Shown piece after piece: positions 46,887-52,838 of a DNA stretch of 52,838 nucleotides. The notes under the pieces are model-generated. The model was not told the origin of the DNA. It saw nothing but the letters and a program-made list of their open reading frames with translations, and searched no databases. The translations under genes and the position numbers were made by a program. The number at the start of each line of letters is the position of its first letter. Position 1 is the first letter of the stretch. The DNA lies in assembly GCA_937961455.1 (NCBI GenBank), contig CALGNN010000096.1:1-52838 (forward strand). Reading direction: 5' to 3'. Source of the DNA: an uncultured Saprospiraceae bacterium. GTDB lineage: Bacteria > Bacteroidota > Bacteroidia > Chitinophagales > Saprospiraceae.

Positions 46887-47264
46887 GTGGGGTTTCTTAA
46901 GTTTTTAAAAAGTGTAGTGAATTACACTTGTCCCAGGTGTAGAAAGGGGGATTTATTTATTAAACCCTTACAGCTATCAAAGCCCTTGGACATGCCGGAA
47001 AGATGCACACATTGCAATCAAAAAACAAGTCCTGAACCAGGGTTCTATTTTGGTGCAATGTTTATTTCATACATCATTTCTGGCTTTCTATTTCTTGCTA
47101 TAGGAATACCATTGGTCTTTTACTTCAAATGGGGAGTAAACCAAACCATTTTTCTCGTGGTGATTGTTTTCATAATCACCTATCTCCCCCTCATGAGATT
47201 TTCACGTTCCATGTGGATTCACATGATAGTAGGATTTGATCCAGAGCATGGAGATAAAAAATAA
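46887..47264 (+). CDS. DUF983 family zinc-ribbon membrane protein
   Basis: The 125-residue protein starts with GTG at 46887, immediately after the pckA stop. A CPxC ribbon (C15/C18 and C40/C43) is followed by two transmembrane helices (about 52-72 and 78-98) and a basic tail, the DUF983 layout common in Bacteroidota. Function is unknown. The direct join to pckA suggests translational coupling. Confidence 0.82.
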   Translation: MGFLKFLKSVVNYTCPRCRKGDLFIKPLQLSKPLDMPERCTHCNQKTSPEPGFYFGAMFISYIISGFLFLAIGIPLVFYFKWGVNQTIFLVVIVFIITYLPLMRFSRSMWIHMIVGFDPEHGDKK

Positions 47265-47284
47265 GCGGTATTGAAAAGTGTAGC

Positions 47285-47333
47285 ATACAATTAAACGAGA
47301 CACCATGACGACAAGTAATAAGTTTAATTGTAT
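47285..47333 (+). repeat. 12-bp inverted repeat after DUF983
   Basis: ATACAATTAAAC (47285-47296) and GTTTAATTGTAT (47322-47333) are perfect complements over a 25-nt loop. It lies 20 nt after the DUF983 stop and is followed by TTTCC. It could act as a weak terminator of the pckA transcript, or a regulator site for the downstream protease. Confidence 0.55.
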
Positions 47334-47379
47334 TTTCCTGCGCTTATTAAATAAATTGTGTTAACAAAGCTCCTTCTTA

Positions 47380-50300
47380 ATGAGAATTATTGCAATCTTT
47401 TTATGTGTTAATTTTTGGATATCACATATTCATGCTCAGCAAAATTATCATCTGCAGTTACAAGATGGTACAATTTATATTGATGAAAATCAATTTGAGC
47501 TAAGACCCTCTTCAGCTGAAATTATTAATAATCGATTTTATAGGTTAATACAATTTCAAAGTATTCCAAATAAACAAGAAATACGTTCTTTGCAAGCAAA
47601 AGGTGTTGACTTACTTTCCTATATACCAAACTTTGCATACGTAGCTTCTATTAATAAAAATGTTAGTGCGGATTTGGTTAATGAAGCAAATATTAGGTTT
47701 ATAACTAACATCCCAAAAAATGCAAAACTGAGGAATGGAGTCGACTTTTTATCCATACCAGATTGGAGCCAATCAGATGAAAGTTTTCACTTTATTATCA
47801 AATACTTTAAGGACTTAAATCCACAAAGTATTGAGGCTTCATTAATTGACATAGGAGCTACAATAAATGCATCGAATGATATTAATAATTTTATAAACAT
47901 AAGCATTGCCAAAGAACTTTTATCGACTTTAATTTTACATCCAGGAGTCGCATTCATAGATTACCTCCCTGCCCCATCTATTCCAGATGATATCTATGGA
48001 CAATCTTTACATAGAGCAAATTCATTTAGAAATATTTTCCTTAATAGAAATTATTCTGGTTCTGGAGTTTCTGTACTTTGTAGAGACGATGGTATCGTCG
48101 GACCTCACATTGATTTTCAAGGTCGCATAGACAATGAAGCTGCTACTTTTGAATTTAGAAATGGCACACACGGAGATGGTGTATCAGGTATCATGTCAGG
48201 AGCTGGAAATTTAAATCCTAGAGTCCAAGGAATGGCTCCTGGATCACAATTATTCGTAGATCATTATCAAGCAGATTTTCTAGATGAAACCATGGACTTT
48301 CACTTATCTAAAGATGTATTAGTTACCAATTCATCATATAGTAACGGCTGTAATGCTGGATACACAGCAATCACAGAAACTGTTGATCAACAAATGTTTG
48401 AAAACCCTAAATTCATCCATGTGTTTTCTGCAGGAAATAGTAATAACAATAACTGTGGATATGATGCTGGAGACCAATGGGGCAATATTACGGGCGGACA
48501 TAAACAAGGCAAAAATGTCATTGCGACAGCTAATTTATTTAGAGACAAGCAATTGGTAAATTCTAGCAGTCGAGGTCCTGCACATGATGGCAGGATTAAA
48601 CCTGATATTTCTGCGCATGGTCAAAATCAAAGATCTACCAATGATGATAACGAATACTTAGTTTTTGGAGGAACCTCAGGTGCTGCTCCTGGAATCGCTG
48701 GAGTGATCGCTGTTTTGCATGAGGCTTACAGAACTTTATATTCGGGAATTGCCGATGCTGCTTTGCTAAAAGCCATCGTTCTAAATTCAGCAAATGACCT
48801 AGGAAATCCTGGCCCAGATTTTAAGTTCGGCTGGGGACATATAAATGCGCACAGAGCACTTTTAAATTTAGAAGATGAGCAATTTATAAAGGCTGAGATA
48901 AGTCAAGGTGCTGACACGACCATCTTGATAGATATTCCAGAGAATATACATCATGGAAAATTGATGTTGTATTGGTCAGACAGACCTGCAACAGTTCTCA
49001 CCAACAAAGCTTTGGTAAATGATTTAGATATGCAAATTATTGATCCAAATGGACAGATCCATATGCCTTGGATATTAAATTCCACCGCTGACCCAGACTC
49101 TTTGGATTCACCTGCCCGCAGAGGGGAAGATCATCTTAATAATATGGAACAGGTCTTAATCGATCAACCAATAAGTGGCAGCTATGAAGTAAAAATTGAA
49201 GGCAATACCATTCCTTTTGGGTCTTCTGAATTTTATCTGGTTTGGGAATTTAGAGCTAATGAAATTGAAATAACCTATCCAGTTGGTAATGAGCAATTAA
49301 GTCCAGACTCCATTGAAATTATACATTGGGATGCTGCTGGCTTGACAGAGGATGTGATCATCTCTTTCTCTTCAGACTCTGGAGTAAATTGGGAAAATAT
49401 CACTACTGTAAGTCCTAATGCAAACTTAGCTTATTGGACCGTTCCAGAAAGTCAAACAGGATTTGGACAAATTAGATTAACAAGTGGCTCTTTTGAAAGT
49501 ACCAGTTCTGTATTTTCAATAGCGCCAATAAATACAGGAATTCGTATTGAGAAAATTTGTCCAGATTATATAAGTCTTACTTGGTCTCCACTTTCAAATG
49601 CAGATCAATATATCGTTTATCGCTTAGAGGAAAAATTTATGCAACCGCAAGCTGTCAGCGATACCAACTATATTGAAATCCCTATCTCCAATCCTTTTAA
49701 AGAGGAATGGTTTGCCATTCAAACACAGTTTGCGAATGGAAGTATCAATCAAAGAAGTATCGCCATTAATAATAGCTTGGGATTATTTAATTGCCAACAG
49801 GAAAACGATTTAGTACTAGAAGAGATATTAAGCCCACAAGCTAAAGATGGTATTATATGTAGCTATGATACTTCTCTTTATGTAAATATTAGCATATCTA
49901 ATTCGGGAATGCTTGATCAAAATGAATTTAGTATTCATTATCAATTTGATAATCAAGATGTAGTAGATCAAACCATTAATGAAAGCATTGTCAGCGGTCA
50001 AATGGATAGTGTCATTTTTAGTATTCCAATAAATCCACAAAGCCAGGGAAACAAAGAATTAAAAGTTTGGCTAAGTCTAGCGAATAATAATTTCCCGCTT
50101 GATGACACATTGTATTTAGAAATTCCTGTTTATAGAGATCAAGGAATTAGTCTACCATTTGAAGAAGATTTTCAATCTCCACCCTTCCCTGATGATTTTT
50201 GGATCCTTGAAAACCATGTTGCAAATGAGGGTTGGCAAATTGTTCGTATAGTAGATAAATTTGGCCAAATTACCAATGCAGTATCAGTAAGCAATTTTGC

Positions 50301-51426
50301 TTCAGATGGTGTTGGTCATACGGACTATTTTCAAACCATTCCCATTAATATCGAAAACATCAGTGAAGATCAATATTTATATTTTGACATTTTATATCGG
50401 CTCAATGGATTTGTATCTAATGATGAATTGGTGGTAGAAGCCTTGCCATCTTGCGGACAAGGTATCAGTGATACACTCATTCATTTAGTAGGTCCGGAGC
50501 TTGCAACATTTACAGGTGATGGTGATGAGACCATATGGAAAACAGTAGCTGCAAATCTTTTTCATTTAAAAGATCAATCTCCTTTAATTTTAAAATTTTC
50601 AAACATTAATCAAGGATATGGTCAAATTATAATTGATAACATCAATATCAAGTCCGTCAATGACAAAGCGCCCATTGCTGATTTTGTAATGTCAGATGAC
50701 AGTCCATGTAGAAATGTAGATACAGTGTTTTTTCAATCGCTATCAGAAGGCGAGTTTATGAATTTTAATTGGGACTTTGGCTTCCGAGCACGTCCACAAG
50801 AAAAATCTGGTTTTGAAGGTCCTCACGACATCTATTATATTTTAAGCCCAGGAGAAAGAGCTGTTCAACTTGCTGTAAAAAGTCCGTTTGGTGTAGATAC
50901 ATCCACACAGGTCATAAACGTCATAAGGAATCCTAATGGAGATTTGATTTCGGAATATCTAAATTCTTTCACCTATCGATTCAGCACAGATGATCTTTAT
51001 GCTGATGTCTTCTTTTGGGATTTTGGTGATGGCAATACGAGCACGGAAGCAGCTCCTATTCATGAATATGAAGCTGATGGTAATTATACGGTAAGTTTGA
51101 CCATGTCTAATAAATGTGGTGAATCGATTGAAACTACCAATATTAACATCAATATCAATTCTACGAATGAAACTGAAATGGATCATACTTTTTCCATATT
51201 CCCAAATCCGACGAACGGCGGGTTTCATATTAATTATCTCCAAGAAGCAAATCAAAAAGTTCGAATTAAGATTGGTGCATTTTCTGGTAAAATCTTATAT
51301 GAAGAAAATATTCATTTAGATGGAAATGCTTCTTGGAAATTTGATGAGGCTTTACCGCCAGGTATATATTTCATACAACTTATTGATCAAGAAAAAATAA
51401 GCAGTAAAAGACTAATTGTTCAATAA
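47380..51426 (+). CDS. Large secreted S8 subtilase with T9SS sorting domain
   Basis: The 1348-residue protein has a signal peptide (about 1-19), a long N-terminal pro-region (to about 215), and an S8 catalytic domain with D236 in CRDDGIVGPH, H264 in GTHGDGVSG and S433 in GGTSGAAP, a divergent variant of the usual HGTHVAG/GTSMATP. Next come beta-sandwich domains (about 500-630), an Ig-like segment (630-705), a fibronectin-like one (705-800), a MAM-like domain (about 930-1090), two PKD-type domains (about 1090-1265) and a T9SS type A domain (about 1270-1348; FSIFPNPTNGG and PGIYFIQL). It is exported and surface-attached or released. A close paralogue follows. Confidence 0.92.
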   Translation: MRIIAIFLCVNFWISHIHAQQNYHLQLQDGTIYIDENQFELRPSSAEIINNRFYRLIQFQSIPNKQEIRSLQAKGVDLLSYIPNFAYVASINKNVSADLVNEANIRFITNIPKNAKLRNGVDFLSIPDWSQSDESFHFIIKYFKDLNPQSIEASLIDIGATINASNDINNFINISIAKELLSTLILHPGVAFIDYLPAPSIPDDIYGQSLHRANSFRNIFLNRNYSGSGVSVLCRDDGIVGPHIDFQGRIDNEAATFEFRNGTHGDGVSGIMSGAGNLNPRVQGMAPGSQLFVDHYQADFLDETMDFHLSKDVLVTNSSYSNGCNAGYTAITETVDQQMFENPKFIHVFSAGNSNNNNCGYDAGDQWGNITGGHKQGKNVIATANLFRDKQLVNSSSRGPAHDGRIKPDISAHGQNQRSTNDDNEYLVFGGTSGAAPGIAGVIAVLHEAYRTLYSGIADAALLKAIVLNSANDLGNPGPDFKFGWGHINAHRALLNLEDEQFIKAEISQGADTTILIDIPENIHHGKLMLYWSDRPATVLTNKALVNDLDMQIIDPNGQIHMPWILNSTADPDSLDSPARRGEDHLNNMEQVLIDQPISGSYEVKIEGNTIPFGSSEFYLVWEFRANEIEITYPVGNEQLSPDSIEIIHWDAAGLTEDVIISFSSDSGVNWENITTVSPNANLAYWTVPESQTGFGQIRLTSGSFESTSSVFSIAPINTGIRIEKICPDYISLTWSPLSNADQYIVYRLEEKFMQPQAVSDTNYIEIPISNPFKEEWFAIQTQFANGSINQRSIAINNSLGLFNCQQENDLVLEEILSPQAKDGIICSYDTSLYVNISISNSGMLDQNEFSIHYQFDNQDVVDQTINESIVSGQMDSVIFSIPINPQSQGNKELKVWLSLANNNFPLDDTLYLEIPVYRDQGISLPFEEDFQSPPFPDDFWILENHVANEGWQIVRIVDKFGQITNAVSVSNFASDGVGHTDYFQTIPINIENISEDQYLYFDILYRLNGFVSNDELVVEALPSCGQGISDTLIHLVGPELATFTGDGDETIWKTVAANLFHLKDQSPLILKFSNINQGYGQIIIDNINIKSVNDKAPIADFVMSDDSPCRNVDTVFFQSLSEGEFMNFNWDFGFRARPQEKSGFEGPHDIYYILSPGERAVQLAVKSPFGVDTSTQVINVIRNPNGDLISEYLNSFTYRFSTDDLYADVFFWDFGDGNTSTEAAPIHEYEADGNYTVSLTMSNKCGESIETTNINININSTNETEMDHTFSIFPNPTNGGFHINYLQEANQKVRIKIGAFSGKILYEENIHLDGNASWKFDEALPPGIYFIQLIDQEKISSKRLIVQ

Positions 51427-51493
51427 GCTAATTAGAAATAATTGCTTGAATTAGCAAATATTCCAAAATTGAGATATTGTTTTTCTAATTAGC
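51427..51493 (+). repeat. 12-bp inverted repeat starting at the subtilase stop
   Basis: GCTAATTAGAAA (51427-51438) begins directly after the stop codon and pairs perfectly with TTTCTAATTAGC (51482-51493). Inside, TTGCT/AGCAA and AATAT/ATATT can form two small hairpins, giving a three-way junction. GCTAATT could alternatively pair with AATTAGC at 51449-51455. Confidence 0.6.
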
Positions 51494-51494
51494 G

Positions 51495-51554
51495 CTGCAT
51501 ATCTGATTGCTAAATATTTTACATACCTAATAAAAATTGTCTTTTCAGATGCAG
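51495..51554 (+). repeat. Second imperfect inverted repeat between tandem subtilases
   Basis: CTGCATATCTGA (51495-51506) pairs with TCAGATGCAG (51545-51554) with a 2-nt bulge. Together with the previous element it fills much of the 194-bp gap before the next ATG. Confidence 0.5.
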
Positions 51555-51620
51555 GAAGTAAGCATTTGGAAAATATTTAAGAAATTTTGGGTAATTTACC
51601 TTATACTAAATGACAACCTT

Positions 51621-52838
51621 ATGAAAGCAGTACTAACTACCTTGCTGTGTATTTCTTTGAACTTTACACTCTTATCACAATTAGATTATACGATCCATTC
51701 TCAATCTTTGAATGTTGAATTGAGATCTAATTTTATTAATTGGGAACATCAGAATTTGTATGAAGCAGATGAATTGGTAAATGACAACTATTACAGAATC
51801 ATCCAATTTATTGAAACGCCGAATACTGAAACGATAGCACAACTGAAACAAGCAGGGATCGAGTTACTGCAGTACATTCCAAACTATGCTTATTACGCTT
51901 CAATTAACAAAGAGACTAGGTGGGAGGAAATGGATGAGTTTAAAATTAGATTGATTCATAAACTAACTTATCGAGATAAAATCCATAAAGAACTTTTTCA
52001 TTCTAATTATCCAGATTGGATGACGAGTGGGAAAATGCTTGAATTATCAATAGCCTACTTTGATAATATTCCACATGAAAAGGTACTTGAGAATCTCAAG
52101 AATTTTGGAGCTACAATCATTTCAGAAAATGGTTACAATAATGTAATCGAGTTAAGTATTCTGGAAACACAAAAAAAACAATTAGCTCTGTTGCCTTACA
52201 TCACTTTCGTTGATTTAACAAATCAACCACCCGTGAAAGATGACATTTTAGGTGGCACATTGCATAGAGCTAATATGCTGCGTTCAAATCTAGTGGATGG
52301 AAGAAACTATATTGGTCAAAATGTAAATGTACTAACAAGAGATGATGGAGTCGTTGGTCCTCATATTGATTTTCAAGGAAGGATTGATAATTCAAATGCG
52401 TTTGGCACAAGTGAATTTGCCACCCATGGGGATGGTGTCTCTGGTATATTTACTGGAGCAGGTAATCTTGATCCCGACAATATTGGAATGGCAAGTGGTG
52501 CCTTTTTATATGTCACAGATTACCAATCAAACTTCTTAGACGAAACCATGTCGCTTCATTTTAATGATGATGTCATAGTGACCAACTCTTCTTACAGTGA
52601 TGGTTGCAATGCTGGTTATACAAACACGACAAGAACAGTAGATCAACAATGTTATGATAATCCAACTTTGCTTCATGTTTTTTCAGCAGGTAATAGCAAT
52701 AATAATGACTGTGGATATGGAGCAGGTGATCAATGGGGAAATATAACAGGCGGCCATAAGCAAGGAAAGAATGTGATTGCTACAGCAAACGTTACAAACG
52801 ATGGTGTTATCGTAGGCAGTAGTAGTAGAGGTCCTGCT
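51621..52838 (+). CDS. Second S8 subtilase, paralogue of the upstream one, cut by the window edge
   Basis: An ORF opens at ATG 51621 and runs 406 codons without stop to the last base. It has a signal peptide (MKAVLTTLLCISLNF region), a pro-region like the upstream protein, and the catalytic D241 in TRDDGVVGPH and H269 in THGDGVSG. The run to the edge (HVFSAGNSNNN, GDQWGNITGGHKQGKNVIATAN, SSSRGPA) matches the upstream paralogue almost residue for residue; the serine motif lies outside. The pair arose by tandem duplication. The gap between them holds inverted repeats and no clear promoter. Confidence 0.9.
   Translation, partial: MKAVLTTLLCISLNFTLLSQLDYTIHSQSLNVELRSNFINWEHQNLYEADELVNDNYYRIIQFIETPNTETIAQLKQAGIELLQYIPNYAYYASINKETRWEEMDEFKIRLIHKLTYRDKIHKELFHSNYPDWMTSGKMLELSIAYFDNIPHEKVLENLKNFGATIISENGYNNVIELSILETQKKQLALLPYITFVDLTNQPPVKDDILGGTLHRANMLRSNLVDGRNYIGQNVNVLTRDDGVVGPHIDFQGRIDNSNAFGTSEFATHGDGVSGIFTGAGNLDPDNIGMASGAFLYVTDYQSNFLDETMSLHFNDDVIVTNSSYSDGCNAGYTNTTRTVDQQCYDNPTLLHVFSAGNSNNNDCGYGAGDQWGNITGGHKQGKNVIATANVTNDGVIVGSSSRGPA

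Noticed and set aside
1-52838. Mobile elements, CRISPR arrays, phage genes
   Set aside because: No transposase, integrase, regularly spaced repeats with spacers, or phage structural genes were seen.

Overview
The window looks like a chromosomal segment of a free-living member of the Bacteroidota, most likely a marine or sediment Saprospirales-type bacterium. The evidence is: low-GC DNA; promoters of the Bacteroidota type (TTG, about 20 nt, TAnnTTTG); almost no Shine-Dalgarno sequences; four secreted proteins ending in a type IX secretion (T9SS) type A sorting domain; two more ending in a 3-coathanger-stack domain with a Gly-Cys tail; and several TTG starts. No phage, insertion sequence, integrase or CRISPR array was seen.

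Layout. 1-4673: a leftward LytS/LytT-like pair (TPR sensor kinase and LytTR regulator), with three 21-bp-spaced repeats just beyond the regulator gene, followed by a SulP anion transporter. 5127-10390: a beta-lactamase-fold serine hydrolase coupled to a coiled-coil protein, convergent with a large amidase_3 protein that has a beta-rich domain inserted in its catalytic domain. 10662-13756: a Rieske/glutamate-synthase-like fusion and a lipoprotein sulfatase. 13906-17058: an ECF sigma operon (sigma factor, inner-membrane segment fused to an outer-membrane barrel, lipoprotein) closed by a clear terminator. 17068-21348: a GtrII-like membrane protein and a multidomain subtilase.

21518-28585 is a complete histidine operon, hisGDCBHAF(IE), with most junctions overlapping. 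It is preceded by a classical-looking attenuator: a promoter, a 17-codon leader peptide with four consecutive His codons starting only a few bases after the predicted transcription start, an RNA hairpin over the His codons, and a strong intrinsic terminator.

28651-39116 holds two T9SS beta-propeller-like proteins, a GH1 glycosidase with a DUF1801 protein, a Tat-type intradiol dioxygenase-like protein with a T9SS tail, an M1 peptidase, and an acyl-CoA group (TesB, DUF4442, CaiB-type transferase) around a tRNA-Ser(UGA). 39178-45063 holds a lipoprotein with a glycine-zipper-like tail and a three-gene operon (sodium/solute symporter, double DUF1080 lipoprotein, cytochrome c dehydrogenase-like lipoprotein) that probably handles 3-keto-sugar chemistry. 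45214-47264 is pckA with a DUF983 gene. 47380-52838 holds two tandem paralogous T9SS-type subtilases, the second cut by the right edge, separated by a DNA stretch rich in inverted repeats.

The strongest candidates for new biology are the his attenuator of a Bacteroidota bacterium, the putative LytTR operator with its leftward promoter, the Rieske-GltS fusion, and the hydrolase/coiled-coil pair.
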